A stretch of 48,454 bases of DNA from Rhizobium sp. Q54 (GCA_945861155.1 CAMATN010000025.1:1-48454), one strand, 5' to 3'. Numbered from the stretch's first letter, positions 33,179-42,832 are shown. Numbers and translations are program-made. The notes: generated by a model not told the origin, from the sequence alone.

Positions 33179-34174
33179 ATGGCCGAGCGTCCCCGTCCCG
33201 CCCCACTCCTCGGCATCCTGATCGCCGCCGCTGCGACGCTCTATGCGACAACGCGCGCCGCCGATCCGGCGCCGGTGCCTCGTGCGCCCGCCGTGCGGCC
33301 GGGCTGGGGGCGGATCCTCGCGAATGTCTGGCACGAGATCGACCGCGACCACATTTCGGTGATGGCGGCCGGCGTCGCGTTTTATGGCTTCCTGTCGATC
33401 TTCCCGGCGATGTCGGCGCTGATCTCGATCTTTGGCCTTGTCGCCGACCCCGCGATCATCGAGCAGCAGATGGCCGGTCTGGCCGGCGTGCTGCCGCAGG
33501 CGGCGCTGGAGCTGTTCGCGACGCAGCTCCATACACTGGTCGCCGCGCCGCGCGACACGCTCGGCCTGAGTTTGGTCGTCAGCCTGCTGTTGACCTTGTG
33601 GAGCGCGATGAGCGGCATCGGCACGATGATGCAGGCGCTGACGATCGCCTATGAAGACGGCCCCTACGAAGACGGCGCGCAGCGGGGCGTTGTCACGTTT
33701 TACGGGCTGGCGGCAGCGCTGACGATCGGCATCGGCGGGTTCGCGCTGGTCAGCCTGTTCATGATCGCGGTGGTTCCGGCGATCATCGACTGGCTGCCGT
33801 TCCCGGCCGCGTGGCGCGAGGCGATCTCGCTGATCCGCTGGCCGATCCTCGCCGGGCTGGGTCTTGTCGCGCTCGGCTGCCTCTACCGCTTTGCGCCGGC
33901 CAGGCAGACCCCGCGCTGGCACTGGTTCGCTCCGGGTACGATCGCCGCCGCTTTGTTGTGGCTGGCCGGTTCCGCCGGGTTTTCGTTCTACGTCGCGCGC
34001 TTTGCCTCCTACGACAAAACCTATGGCGCGCTCGGCGCGGTCGTCGTGCTGTTGATGTGGCTCTATGTCAGCGCCTACATCGTCCTGGCCGGGGCCGAAC
34101 TCAATTCCGAGATCGAAAAGGCGCGCTCCCCCGCCAAACCTCCCGCCGTACCGGCCAGAGCACCCGCCCGCTAA
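33179..34174 (+). CDS. YihY/BrkB family membrane protein
   Basis: The 331-residue protein has about six membrane segments after a short N-terminal helix. Family marks are IDRDHISVMAAGVAFYGFLSIFPA near residues 55-80, SLLLTLWSAMSGIGTMMQALTIAYE (two parts), RWHWFAPGTIAAALLWL and the final YDKTYGALGAVVVLLMWLYVSAYIVLAGAELNSEI (two parts). YihY/UPF0761 proteins were once annotated as ribonuclease BN; their role is unknown, with transport or envelope function suspected. The C-terminus is a Pro/Ala-rich tail. The start at 33179 is preferred; the frame goes back to 33056 with no conservation. moaB is convergent, 6 bases away. Confidence 0.87.
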   Translation: MAERPRPAPLLGILIAAAATLYATTRAADPAPVPRAPAVRPGWGRILANVWHEIDRDHISVMAAGVAFYGFLSIFPAMSALISIFGLVADPAIIEQQMAGLAGVLPQAALELFATQLHTLVAAPRDTLGLSLVVSLLLTLWSAMSGIGTMMQALTIAYEDGPYEDGAQRGVVTFYGLAAALTIGIGGFALVSLFMIAVVPAIIDWLPFPAAWREAISLIRWPILAGLGLVALGCLYRFAPARQTPRWHWFAPGTIAAALLWLAGSAGFSFYVARFASYDKTYGALGAVVVLLMWLYVSAYIVLAGAELNSEIEKARSPAKPPAVPARAPAR

Positions 34175-34180
34175 CCCGGG

Positions 34181-34714
34181 TTATTGTTCCTGCAGGCGCG
34201 GCATCAGCTCGACGAAATTGCACGGGCGGAAGCGGTTGTCGAGCTGGTGGAGCAAAATATCCTCCCACGCGTCGCGACAGGCGCCGGGCGAGCCGGGCAG
34301 CGCGAACAGATAGGTGCCGCCGGCGACCCCGGCGGTGGCGCGGCTCTGGATAGTCGAGGTGCCGATCTTGGCGTAGCTGAGCCAGCGGAACAACTCGCCG
34401 AACCCGGCGATCTCCTTTTCGTAGACGCTGTGGAACGCCTCGGGCGTTACGTCACGCCCGGTGACGCCGGTGCCGCCGGTCGCGATCACGACATCGATCT
34501 GCGGGTCGGCGATCCACGCCCGCAGCTGGCCCGTGATCGCGTCGACATCGTCACGCACGATCTGCCGGGCCGCGATGCGGTGCCCGGCCGCCGTGGCCAG
34601 CTCGGCCAGCGTGTTGCCCGAGCGGTCGTCGGCGGCGGTGCGCGTATCCGACACGGTCAGCAGCGCGATGTTAACCGGCAGGAACGGGCGGGTCTCGTCG
34701 ATTCGGCCTGGCAT
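34181..34714 (-). CDS. moaB: Molybdenum cofactor biosynthesis protein B
   Basis: The 177-residue protein belongs to the MoaB/Mog family, which binds molybdopterin and helps its adenylation before molybdenum insertion. Visible motifs are [19 protein letters not shown] near residues 16-34, the pterin-binding [18 protein letters not shown] and the late [19 protein letters not shown]. The length and the SDTR motif fit MoaB better than the longer MoeA. The start at 34714 has GGGAG seven bases upstream. With modC and the molybdenum hydroxylase in the same window, it supports an organism that uses MoCo enzymes. It is followed upstream by a palindromic element. Confidence 0.9.
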   Translation of the reverse strand: MPGRIDETRPFLPVNIALLTVSDTRTAADDRSGNTLAELATAAGHRIAARQIVRDDVDAITGQLRAWIADPQIDVVIATGGTGVTGRDVTPEAFHSVYEKEIAGFGELFRWLSYAKIGTSTIQSRATAGVAGGTYLFALPGSPGACRDAWEDILLHQLDNRFRPCNFVELMPRLQEQ

Positions 34715-34779
34715 CGCTTCACTCCCTGCTGCAATGCCCGCAAGATAGCGAGCGCGCCGGGGCCAGACAACGCAGGGAG

Positions 34780-34857
34780 GCGGAATACGCTTCGCTCTTC
34801 CGCCCTACGCCAGTTCGATCCAGCGCCGTAGGGCGGAAAAGCACAGTGCATTCCGCC
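34780..34857. repeat. Palindromic element of the cgtagggcggaa family
   Basis: The left arm (gcggaatacgcttcgctctt, then ccgccctacg, 34780-34809) is complementary to the right arm (cgtagggcggaaaagcacag..., 34827-34857) with some mismatches. It fills the spacer between the starts of moaB and the end of the uracil-DNA glycosylase gene. Elements of this sequence are widespread in proteobacteria. Confidence 0.7.
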
Positions 34858-34862
34858 GGCCG

Positions 34863-35768
34863 CTAGCCGGCGGCGTCTTGCTCGTCAAGCCGCGCCTTTA
34901 GCGCGAGAAGGTCGCGCCAGGCCTCGCGCTTGCGTTCGGGCGCGCGCAAGAGGAAGGACGGGTGAAACATCGCCAGGGTCGGCACCGGCGCATCGATCCC
35001 CGGCACCGCAAGATCGAACCAGCGGCCGCGCAGCCGGGTGATCCCCTCGCTGAACGGCAACAGCGCGCTCGCCGCGGTACCGCCGCACAGCACCAGCACG
35101 CGGGGCCGCGCCAGCGCGATGTGGCGCAATACGAACGGCAGGCAGGCGGCGATCTCGGCGGTCGTGGGCTTGCGGTTGCCGGGCGGGCGCCAGTAAATGA
35201 CGTTGGTGATCTGGACGCCGGTGCGGTCGAGCCCGATCGCCGCCAGCATGCGGTCGAGCAACTGGCCGCTGCGCCCGACAAAGGGCCGCCCGATGCGGTC
35301 TTCGTCGGCCCCCGGCGCCTCGCCGATCAGCATGATCGGCGCGGCCGGGTTGCCGTCGATAAAGACCGTGTTGGTCGCGGTCCGCTTCAACGGACAGAGG
35401 TCGAACCCGGCGACGAGCGCGCCCAAGGCCGCGATCGTCTCGGCGCCGGCGGCAAGCTGGCGCGCGGATTGCGCCGCCTCCGCCAGCGATTCCGATAACG
35501 CACCCGGCGGCGCGACAATCGACGGGCCAGCGGGCGACGGGCGGGCGGGCGATGGGCGGGCGGCCGATGGCGACGCGAGCGGCGCTGCCGGGCGCGGCGG
35601 CGCGGTGATAGGCGCCAGGTTCGGGGAGGGAGGCGGCGGCGCCAGCCGGTTCTGCGCGATCTCGCCGATTGCCTCGTCGGCGCCCATCGCGATCTGCCAT
35701 CGCAGCATCGCGAGCGCGGCCTCGGCGGAGGTGACGGGCATTATCGGCGCGGCATCGGGCGGCGGCAT
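34863..35768 (-). CDS. Uracil-DNA glycosylase, family 4-like
   Basis: The 301-residue enzyme removes uracil from DNA in base-excision repair. The catalytic domain (about residues 115-295) has motif [18 protein letters not shown], then [14 protein letters not shown] and motif B MFHPSFLL. The first ~110 residues are a Pro/Ala linker region with a RPSPA tandem pattern after a short helix ([15 protein letters not shown]), as in several alphaproteobacterial versions. Family 4 enzymes hold a 4Fe-4S cluster; only two of the possible ligands (FDLCPLKRT and AACLPF) are obvious here, so the cluster is uncertain. The start at 35768 is the first ATG of the frame. Confidence 0.85.
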   Translation of the reverse strand: MPPPDAAPIMPVTSAEAALAMLRWQIAMGADEAIGEIAQNRLAPPPPSPNLAPITAPPRPAAPLASPSAARPSPARPSPAGPSIVAPPGALSESLAEAAQSARQLAAGAETIAALGALVAGFDLCPLKRTATNTVFIDGNPAAPIMLIGEAPGADEDRIGRPFVGRSGQLLDRMLAAIGLDRTGVQITNVIYWRPPGNRKPTTAEIAACLPFVLRHIALARPRVLVLCGGTAASALLPFSEGITRLRGRWFDLAVPGIDAPVPTLAMFHPSFLLRAPERKREAWRDLLALKARLDEQDAAG

Positions 35769-35887
35769 ATTGCGAGGGTATCATTTCCCCGCCCGCTCGC
35801 CACCCTCGACCCGGCTTGTCGATTAATCTGCTTAGCCGAAACGAGGAGCCGGGCGAGAATGCCGCGGGGGCCGACATAGAGCAGACT

Positions 35888-35911
35888 CCCTCCCCCGCAA
35901 GCGGGGGAGGG
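35888..35911. repeat. 11-bp-arm hairpin, same core as the element inside ETF-QO
   Basis: ccctcccccgc (35888-35898) and gcgggggaggg (35901-35911) pair perfectly around aa; ttggggtggggg follows. The same arms occur at 37450-37473 inside the ETF-QO gene. Confidence 0.85.
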
Positions 35912-35943
35912 TTGGGGTGGGGGCGCGCAGACGAGGTGATCGA

Positions 35944-36927
35944 ATGAAACGCCGCGAGTTGATATTGCTGCTGGGCGGAGCGGCGGCTGCTTGGCCGTTC
36001 GCCGCGCGCGCGCAGCAGAAGGCGATGCCGGTGATCGGTTTCCTCAGCGGCTCTTCGCCCGGCCCGACTGCACCGAATGCGGCCGCCTTCCACCAGGGAC
36101 TGAGCGAAACCGGCTATGTTGAGGGAAAAAACGTGGCGATCGAATACCGCTGGGCGGAGGGAAGCTATGATCGGCTGCCCGCGTTGGCCGCCGATCTCGT
36201 CGGCAGCAAGATCGATCTGATCGCAGCAACCGGCGGCATCGCTTCGTCACTCGCGGCGAAAAACGCAACCTCGACGATCCCGATTGTTTTCACCATGGGT
36301 GCCGACCCGGTCGCGTACGGCCTGGTCGCGAGTCTCGCCCGGCCGGGAGGCAACCTCACGGGCGTCACCTTCATTGTCCTCGAGCTGCATCCCAAGCGGC
36401 TCGAACTGCTTTCCGACCTGATTCCCGAGGCCAGGGTGATCGCCCTCTTGGTGAACCCGAACAATCCGAACGCCGAGCGCATCATGCGAGATGTGCAGGA
36501 AGCGGCGCGCGCGAAGGGGCTGCAGCTCGCTATCCTGAAGGCCGGCACCGAAAAAGAGATCGACGCCGCTTTCGCAACCCTCGTCCAATTGCAGGCCGGC
36601 GCGCTGCTCCTCGGCAGTGATCCGTTCTTCAACAGCCGGCGCGAGCAGGTAGTGGCGCTGGCATCGCGCCATGCCGTTCCGGCGATCTATCAGGGGCGGG
36701 AATTCGCCTTGGCCGGCGGCCTGATCAGCTATGGAGCGAGCATCACTTCTGCCTATCGCCAGGTCGGCATTTACGCCGGACGCATCCTCAAGGGTGCCAA
36801 GCCGGCCGACCTGCCCGTCCAGCAACCGACCAGATTCGAGCTGGTGATCAATCTCAAGACCGCCACGGCGCTCGGCCTCGCCATCGCGCCATCGTTTCTC
36901 GCCCGCGCCGACGAACTGATCGAATAA
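35944..36927 (+). CDS. ABC-type substrate-binding protein (PF04392 type)
   Basis: The 327-residue protein starts [20 protein letters not shown] and continues AARAQQ: a twin-arginine-like signal with a cleavage site after ARA, so it is periplasmic. The mature part fits the ABC_sub_bind family ([36 protein letters not shown] in two parts, [35 protein letters not shown]). These proteins are highly duplicated in Bradyrhizobium-like genomes and mostly lack a known ligand; some relatives bind aromatic acids or tryptophan-like compounds. No permease or ATPase genes are adjacent. It follows a palindromic element by 32 bases. Confidence 0.88.
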   Translation: MKRRELILLLGGAAAAWPFAARAQQKAMPVIGFLSGSSPGPTAPNAAAFHQGLSETGYVEGKNVAIEYRWAEGSYDRLPALAADLVGSKIDLIAATGGIASSLAAKNATSTIPIVFTMGADPVAYGLVASLARPGGNLTGVTFIVLELHPKRLELLSDLIPEARVIALLVNPNNPNAERIMRDVQEAARAKGLQLAILKAGTEKEIDAAFATLVQLQAGALLLGSDPFFNSRREQVVALASRHAVPAIYQGREFALAGGLISYGASITSAYRQVGIYAGRILKGAKPADLPVQQPTRFELVINLKTATALGLAIAPSFLARADELIE

Positions 36928-37000
36928 GGGGCTCGGCTCCCTCCCGTTTTCGCCGGATTCCTCTATAGTCCCGACAGAATGCGCGACCGAGGTAGGACCA

Positions 37001-38686
37001 GTGGCGGACACAGAGCGCGAGCGGATGGAGTACGACGTCGTGGTGGTCGGGGCGGGCCCCTCCGGGCTCGCCGCCGCGATCCGCCTGAAGCAGCTTGCCG
37101 CCGCCGCCGGGACCGAACTCGGCGTCTGCGTTATCGAGAAGGGTTCCGAGGTCGGCGCCCACATCCTGTCGGGCGCGGCCTTCGAACCGCGCGCCCTCGA
37201 CGAATTGATCCCGGATTGGCGGGCGCGCGGCGCCCCGCTCAACACCCCTGTCGTCGAAGACCGTTTTCTGTATTTGACGCGCAACCGCGCCGTGCGCCTG
37301 CCGACCCCGCCGCTAATGCACAATTCAGGCAATTACGTTATCAGCCTTGGCAATCTATGCCGATGGCTGGCCGGGCAGGCCGAGGAACTCGGGGTCGAGA
37401 TCTACCCCGGTTTTGCCGCCGCCGAGGTTCTGTACGACCCCCTCCCTAACCCTCCCCCGCTTGCGGGGGAGGGAAGGGTGGGGGCCGGCCGGGTGCGCGG
37501 GGTCGCGACCGGCGACATGGGGATCGGTCGCGACGGCGCGCCGACGGACCGCTACACCCCGGGTGTCGAGCTGATCGCGAAGGAGACGCTGTTCGCCGAA
37601 GGCTGCCGCGGCTCGCTGACCAAGACGCTGGTCGAGCGCTTCGGTCTGAGCGACGGCTGCGACCCGCAGACCTACGCGATCGGCGTCAAGGAATTGTGGG
37701 AGGTCGCCCCCGATCACCACCAGCCCGGTCTCGTGATCCACACGATCGGCTGGCCGCTCGACAACAGCACCTATGGCGGCTCGTTTCTCTATCACCTCGA
37801 AGACCGCCAGGTCGCGGTCGGCTTTGTGATCGGGCTCGATTACAGGAACCCGTTCCTCAGCCCGTTCGAGGAGTTTCAGCGCTTCAAGACGCATCCGGCG
37901 ATTCGCCCCGTTTTCGAGGGCGGGCGGCGAATCGCCTATGGCTCGCGGGCGCTCAGCGAGGGCGGGTTCCAGTCGATCCCGCGGCTCGACTTTCCCGGCG
38001 GCGCGCTGATCGGCGACACCGCCGGCCTGCTCAACGTGCCCAAGATCAAGGGCAGCCACACCGCGATGAAATCCGGCATGGTCGCGGCCGAGACGGTGTT
38101 CGCGCGGCTCGCCGGCGACAGCGCGGCCCAGGGCGATCTTGGGGTGCGCGACGCGCTGCAACGCAGCTGGGTCTGGGACGAGCTGTACCAGGTGCGCAAC
38201 ATCCGCCCGAGCTTTCGCCTCGGGCTGTGGGGCGGGCTTGCCTATTCGGCGTTCGACACCTACGTAATGCGCGGCCGGGCGCCGTGGACGCTGCACCACC
38301 ATCCCGACCACACCGGGCTGATCCCGGCGGCGCAGGCGCCGCGCATCGAATACCCCCGGCCCGACGGCAAGATCACGTTCGATCGGCTGTCTTCGGTGTT
38401 CATCTCGAACACCAACCATCAGGAAGACCAGCCGCCGCATTTGAAGCTGCGCGATCCGGCCAAGGCCATCGCGATCAATTACAGGATCTACGACTCGCCG
38501 GAACAGCGCTATTGTCCGGCCGGAGTTTATGAGATCGTGACCGAAGCGGCGACTGGCGAGCCACGGCTGCAGATCAACGCGCAGAATTGCGTGCATTGCA
38601 AAACTTGCGACATCAAGGATCCGGAGCAAAACATTGATTGGGTTGTTCCCGAAGGGGGCGGCGGGCCTAATTACCCGAATATGTGA
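37001..38686 (+). CDS. Electron transfer flavoprotein-ubiquinone oxidoreductase with a repeat-derived insert
   Basis: ETF-QO passes electrons from acyl-CoA and other dehydrogenases, through ETF, to ubiquinone at the inner membrane. The 561-residue protein has the FAD motif VVVVGAGPSGLAAAIRLKQL near residues 13-32, the VATGDMGIGRDG segment, the GLLNVPKIKGSHTAMKSGM region and a 4Fe-4S site: Cys in RYCPAGVYE and Cys in NCVHCKTCDIKDP. Residues about 147-163 ([17 protein letters not shown]) are encoded by a palindromic repeat inserted in frame between EVLYD and VRGVATG. The GTG at 37001 is used; ATG at 37025 is the alternative. Confidence 0.93.
   Translation: MADTERERMEYDVVVVGAGPSGLAAAIRLKQLAAAAGTELGVCVIEKGSEVGAHILSGAAFEPRALDELIPDWRARGAPLNTPVVEDRFLYLTRNRAVRLPTPPLMHNSGNYVISLGNLCRWLAGQAEELGVEIYPGFAAAEVLYDPLPNPPPLAGEGRVGAGRVRGVATGDMGIGRDGAPTDRYTPGVELIAKETLFAEGCRGSLTKTLVERFGLSDGCDPQTYAIGVKELWEVAPDHHQPGLVIHTIGWPLDNSTYGGSFLYHLEDRQVAVGFVIGLDYRNPFLSPFEEFQRFKTHPAIRPVFEGGRRIAYGSRALSEGGFQSIPRLDFPGGALIGDTAGLLNVPKIKGSHTAMKSGMVAAETVFARLAGDSAAQGDLGVRDALQRSWVWDELYQVRNIRPSFRLGLWGGLAYSAFDTYVMRGRAPWTLHHHPDHTGLIPAAQAPRIEYPRPDGKITFDRLSSVFISNTNHQEDQPPHLKLRDPAKAIAINYRIYDSPEQRYCPAGVYEIVTEAATGEPRLQINAQNCVHCKTCDIKDPEQNIDWVVPEGGGGPNYPNM
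37450..37473. repeat. Palindromic element inside the ETF-QO coding sequence
   Basis: ccctcccccgc (37450-37460) and gcgggggaggg (37463-37473) pair perfectly around tt. The surrounding 37439-37484 (ccctccctaa ... gtgggggcc) is the larger element. It keeps the frame and has no stop. Confidence 0.9.
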
Positions 38687-38732
38687 TCATGCCAGGTGTT
38701 GCGGCGAAGTGGCAGGACGCGGATCTGGGCCA

Positions 38733-40487
38733 ATGAATAGCGTGGCATCGGCAAGAACCGCCGCTCGCCGCGGGTCGTTTCTGGTGGCGGCGCTGCTTGC
38801 CGCAAGCCTTGGCGTCATGCCGGCGGCCCCCATGGCGACGGCGTCGCCCGCCGGCGGTCAAAGCCCGGAAACCGCTGCCGACCCGCTGTTCGGCTATTAC
38901 CTGGCCGGCCGGCATGCCCAGCAGATCCGTGACTTCACCGCGGCGGCCGGGTGGTACGAGAAGGCGATCGCGGTCGATCCCGAATCCCCCGAGCTGATCA
39001 CGCGCACCTTTCTGATGGAAGCGTGCGTCGGGAATTTCGATCGCGCCCGCGTGCTGGCGCAACAGGAGCTGAAACGCGACCCGACCGACGCCGTCGCGCA
39101 TCTGGTGCTGGCGGTCGAGCAGCTCAGATCAGGCGATACTGCCGGTGCGTTGAAATATGCCGCGGCGCTGCCTTCGGACGGCGTCCACCGCTTTATCGCG
39201 CCGTTCGCGCTGGCCTGGACGCGGATGGCGACGGGCGACCTTCCCGGCGCCGACACCGCGCTGCAGGGCCTCGACAAATTCAAAGGCTTTCAGCCGCTCA
39301 AGGTGTTTCAGCTCGGGCTTCTCTACGATTTCGCCGGCAAGACGGACATTGCGCAACGTTATTACGGCGAGGCGCTCGACGGCAGCGAGCAGCTCAATTG
39401 GCGGCTGACCGATGTCATCGCCAATTTCGAGGAGCGCCAGGGCCGCCGCGACCATGCAACGGCCCTCTATCAACGCTTCATCCAGCAAAACAGCGGCAGC
39501 GATTTGGGCGTGGCGATCGCCGCATCACGGACGCCCGGCCCCGCTCAGAAGGTAATCCGCTCGGCGACCGACGGCCTGGCCGAAGCGATGTTCGATCTGG
39601 CGAGCGTGTTGAACCAGGCCGAGACAATCGACCTCGCGCTGCTCTACAACCGTTTCGCCCTGGCGTTGCGGCCGCAATTTCCGCTCGCGCAGCTGCTGCT
39701 GGCGGACATCCTGAGCGCTCAGCAGAAGCCCCAGGAAAGCCTCTCGGTGCTGCGCGAGATACCTGCCGACTCGGCCTATTACTGGTCGGCGCGGCTGCGC
39801 GGCGCGATCAACCTCGACACTCTCGAGCGCAGCGACGAGGCGCTTGCCCAACTCAAGTCGATGGCCGCCGAAAATCCCGCCTTGATCGGCGCTCAGGTCG
39901 AGCAGGGCGACATTCTGCGCAACAAGAAACGGTTCGCCGAGGCGGTCGTCGCGTATGACGAAGCCATCCGCCGCTCGGCGGCAGCCGGTCTGCCCGAGCG
40001 CTGGTCGCTGTTCTACGACCGCGGCGTGTCGCTCGAGCGCTCGGGCCAATGGCAGCGCGCCGAACCCGATCTGCTGAAGGCGCTCGAACTCAAGCCCGAC
40101 CAACCGATGGTGCTGAACTATCTGGGCTATTCCTGGATCGATCGCGGCGAGAACCTCGAACGAGGGCTCAAGATGATCGAGAAGGCGGTCGAGCTGCGCC
40201 CCGAGGACGGCTATATCGTCGACAGCCTCGGCTGGGCTCATTACCGCATGGGCGATTATCCCGGCGCGGTGCGACAGCTCGAAAAGGCGATCGAGCTGGT
40301 CCCGGAAGACCCGACCATCAACGACCATCTGGGTGATGCGTATTGGCAAACCGGCCGGCTTGTCGAGGCGCGCTATCAGTGGCGCCGCGCCCTCCAATTG
40401 GGGCCGCAGGAGAACGACATCAAACCGATCCAGACCAAGCTGGAGCACGGGCTCAACCTGTCCGCCACACCCGCCCGCGGCGGCTGA
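38733..40487 (+). CDS. Exported tetratricopeptide-repeat protein
   Basis: The 584-residue protein has a signal peptide (RRGSFLVAALLAASLGVMPA, cleaved near residue 40) and then TPR units to the end: FGYYLAGRHAQQIRDFTAAAG, WSLFYDRGVSLERSGQWQRA, PMVLNYLGYSWIDRGENLER, GYIVDSLGWAHYRMGDYPGA and INDHLGDAYWQTGRLVEARY are clear examples. The last three match the TPR set of alphaproteobacterial proteins found between ETF-QO and ispE. A periplasmic or outer-membrane scaffold role is inferred; no direct function is known. The start at 38733 gives the signal peptide; the frame from 38634 overlaps ETF-QO. Confidence 0.87.
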   Translation: MNSVASARTAARRGSFLVAALLAASLGVMPAAPMATASPAGGQSPETAADPLFGYYLAGRHAQQIRDFTAAAGWYEKAIAVDPESPELITRTFLMEACVGNFDRARVLAQQELKRDPTDAVAHLVLAVEQLRSGDTAGALKYAAALPSDGVHRFIAPFALAWTRMATGDLPGADTALQGLDKFKGFQPLKVFQLGLLYDFAGKTDIAQRYYGEALDGSEQLNWRLTDVIANFEERQGRRDHATALYQRFIQQNSGSDLGVAIAASRTPGPAQKVIRSATDGLAEAMFDLASVLNQAETIDLALLYNRFALALRPQFPLAQLLLADILSAQQKPQESLSVLREIPADSAYYWSARLRGAINLDTLERSDEALAQLKSMAAENPALIGAQVEQGDILRNKKRFAEAVVAYDEAIRRSAAAGLPERWSLFYDRGVSLERSGQWQRAEPDLLKALELKPDQPMVLNYLGYSWIDRGENLERGLKMIEKAVELRPEDGYIVDSLGWAHYRMGDYPGAVRQLEKAIELVPEDPTINDHLGDAYWQTGRLVEARYQWRRALQLGPQENDIKPIQTKLEHGLNLSATPARGG

Positions 40488-40533
40488 GCCGGGCGGTCAG
40501 AGCCCCCTCCCCCGCGACGGAGCTTGCGCGCCC

Positions 40534-41436
40534 GTGGCCGTCAGCGCTTTCGCGCCAGCCAAAATAAACCTCTATTTGCATGTCGTGGGGCGGCGTGCGG
40601 ACGGCTATCATCTGCTCGACAGCCTGGTTGCCTTCGCCGATATCGGTGATCGCGTATCGGGCGTCCCGGCGAACGGCCTGTCTCTGACGGTCGGCGGCGC
40701 GGAGGCGGGCGGGCTCGGCGCGCTCGGCGACGACAATCTGGTGATGCGCGCGGCGCGGCTCTATGCCGAGGACGCCGGCGCCGGCCGGAATCCGTCCCCC
40801 GGCGCGGCGCTTTTTCTCGAAAAGCTCCTGCCGGTATCGTCCGGTATCGGCGGCGGGTCGAGCGATGCGGCGGCGGCGCTGCGCGTCCTCGAACGATTAT
40901 GGCGACACTCGCTTGCCCCCGGCGCATCCAGCGCGCTCGCCCTTAAACTGGGCGCCGATATTCCGGCCTGCCTTGCCGCCCGGCCGGTCTGGGTCGGCGG
41001 CATCGGGGAGCGCATCGAGCCGGCCGAGGGATTGCCGCCCGCCGGCATCGTGCTGGCCAACCCTCGACGGCCGCTACCGACAGCATCGGTGTTTCGGGCT
41101 CGCCGCGGTCCATTCACATCGGGCGGCCGCTTTGCGCCAATGCCGCCCGATGCCGCCGGGCTCACCGCGGTGCTGGCGGCCCGCCGCAACGATCTGACGG
41201 AGGCGGCGCTGACCCTCGTCCCGGAGATCGGGCCGGTGCTCGACCGTTTGGCGCAGCTGCCGGGGGCCCTTCTTGCCCGCATGAGCGGCAGCGGCGCGAC
41301 CTGTTTTGCGTTGTTCGCCGATCGCGCCGCCGCGCTGGCGGCGGCGGCGATGCTGAGGCGCGCCGAACCGTCCTGGTGGACGGCGGCCGGCGCGCTGAGC
41401 GCGGCAGCGCCTCCGGTCGACGAGTCCCCTACCTGA
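40534..41436 (+). CDS. ispE: 4-diphosphocytidyl-2-C-methyl-D-erythritol kinase
   Basis: IspE phosphorylates CDP-methylerythritol in the non-mevalonate isoprenoid pathway. The 300-residue GHMP kinase shows the N-terminal FAPAKINLYLHVVGRRADGYH with the substrate-binding Lys and Asp-Gly-Tyr-His, the ATP loop LPVSSGIGGGSSDAAAALR and the C-terminal MSGSGATCFALF. The first in-frame start close to the conserved region is a GTG at 40534; no strong ribosome site is visible (GGAG at 40519 is 12 bases away). It follows the TPR gene by 46 bases in the same direction, a typical alphaproteobacterial order, and may be co-transcribed. Confidence 0.93.
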   Translation: MAVSAFAPAKINLYLHVVGRRADGYHLLDSLVAFADIGDRVSGVPANGLSLTVGGAEAGGLGALGDDNLVMRAARLYAEDAGAGRNPSPGAALFLEKLLPVSSGIGGGSSDAAAALRVLERLWRHSLAPGASSALALKLGADIPACLAARPVWVGGIGERIEPAEGLPPAGIVLANPRRPLPTASVFRARRGPFTSGGRFAPMPPDAAGLTAVLAARRNDLTEAALTLVPEIGPVLDRLAQLPGALLARMSGSGATCFALFADRAAALAAAAMLRRAEPSWWTAAGALSAAAPPVDESPT

Positions 41437-41452
41437 CCGGTCGAGACCTCGA

Positions 41453-42832
41453 TCAGTTCACGCCAGCGCGACCGGTCGAGCCGTCGGGCTTCAGCATCGC
41501 GCCGTCGGCGCCGCTCTTCGCGGTCTTGGGCAACACTCGGGCCGGTTTGGCGGTGGGCTCGCTGAGCGTCCCGGCCACCACGGCCGCCGCGATCACCGCC
41601 TTTTCCTTCTCCGGGCCGGTGAATCGCTGGAACAGGTCGCCGGCTCGCTGGGCCGCCGCCGGGTCGCCCCGCCGCGCCGCAGCGCGGTACCAGGCATAGG
41701 CGTCGGTCGGCGAGCGTTCGATCCCCTCCCCCACCTCGGAAAGGATCGCCAAATTGACCATCGCCGGGATCAGCCCCTGCCCGGCGGCCCGCTGATACCA
41801 GCCCGCCGCCGCCACCGGGTCCCGCACCGTCCCGCGGCCTTCGGCATAAGCCAGCGCGAGGTTGTATTCAGCCGCCGCATAATTGCGCTCGGCGGCGCGC
41901 CGGTACCAGGCGACGGCCTGTTCCATGTCCGCTTCGACCCCAAACCCGCGCTCGTGGATTACCCCCAGATTGAACTGGGCGGCGAGGTTGCCGTTCGCCG
42001 CCGCCTCGCGAAACCACGACGCGGCACTCCGATAATCCTGGTCCAACCCGTCCTCGCCGCGGGCATAGAGCACCGCGATATTGTATTGCGCGACCGGATC
42101 GCCGGCCTGGGCGCGATCGAGATACGGGATGACGCGCTCGGGCGGCTGGCTCGGCGGTAAGTCCGGCGCGCGTGCGCCACGACGCACGACATCCTCCGGC
42201 ACGACATCCTCCGGCACGGGGCCATTCGGCACGGGGCCATTCGGCACCGCGCCCTTCGGCGCGGCGTCGTCCAGCACGGCGGCGTCCAGCACGGCGACTT
42301 GCCGGCCCGCACCACCGGACGGCGGCGTCATCGCGCCGGCGAAGCCGGCGAGGCGCTCGCCGCCCTCATATGCAAACACGACCACGAGCCCGACCGAAGC
42401 GGCCGCTCCGCCGAGCCGGAGCAGCCGGCCGATGCCGGCGCCGAGCCGTCGGCGCAGCGTTGCCCGGACGGCCTCGCTCCCGGCCGTTGCCGCGCCGACA
42501 AGGCCGGTCGGCGAAGGCGGTGTCCGACCGGCAGCAGCGGAGGTCGATAGAGCGCCGCCGCTCGCGCCGTCGCCGTCAGCCGCGTCGAACCGGCCGGCTC
42601 GATCTTCCGCCGGGACTGGCGCATCGGGACCGCTGCCGAAGCCGACCCAGCGGATCCCCCGCCAGGGCACCGCCTGGCCACGCAGCGCGACCGGCGCAGG
42701 AAATATAGCGGAATCGGTTTCGGCGCCCGTCTCTTGGGCGTAATCGGGGGCGACATTGACCGGCTCGAACCAACGGCTGTCGCCGTCGCGCGGGCAGATC
42801 GGCTCGCCGGGGGGGAACGGCGGTGGGGGCAT
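41453..42832 (-). CDS. Membrane-anchored SEL1-repeat protein
   Basis: The 459-residue protein has a Pro-rich N-terminal cytoplasmic part (about 1-135), one membrane helix (GAAASVGLVVVFAYEGG, about 138-154), a low-complexity linker and five or more SEL1 repeats (from about 235): AQYNIAVLYARGEDGLDQDY, AQFNLGVIHERGFGVEAD, AEYNLALAYAEGRGTVRD, AMVNLAILSEVGEGIERS, and a final AYAWYRAAARRGD. SEL1 proteins act as scaffolds in envelope or signalling complexes. The layout resembles the polar-organiser and SPOR-like scaffold proteins of alphaproteobacteria (PodJ type), which is only a comparison. The linker contains 15-base tandem duplications. It is convergent with ispE. Confidence 0.83.
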   Translation of the reverse strand: MPPPPFPPGEPICPRDGDSRWFEPVNVAPDYAQETGAETDSAIFPAPVALRGQAVPWRGIRWVGFGSGPDAPVPAEDRAGRFDAADGDGASGGALSTSAAAGRTPPSPTGLVGAATAGSEAVRATLRRRLGAGIGRLLRLGGAAASVGLVVVFAYEGGERLAGFAGAMTPPSGGAGRQVAVLDAAVLDDAAPKGAVPNGPVPNGPVPEDVVPEDVVRRGARAPDLPPSQPPERVIPYLDRAQAGDPVAQYNIAVLYARGEDGLDQDYRSAASWFREAAANGNLAAQFNLGVIHERGFGVEADMEQAVAWYRRAAERNYAAAEYNLALAYAEGRGTVRDPVAAAGWYQRAAGQGLIPAMVNLAILSEVGEGIERSPTDAYAWYRAAARRGDPAAAQRAGDLFQRFTGPEKEKAVIAAAVVAGTLSEPTAKPARVLPKTAKSGADGAMLKPDGSTGRAGVN

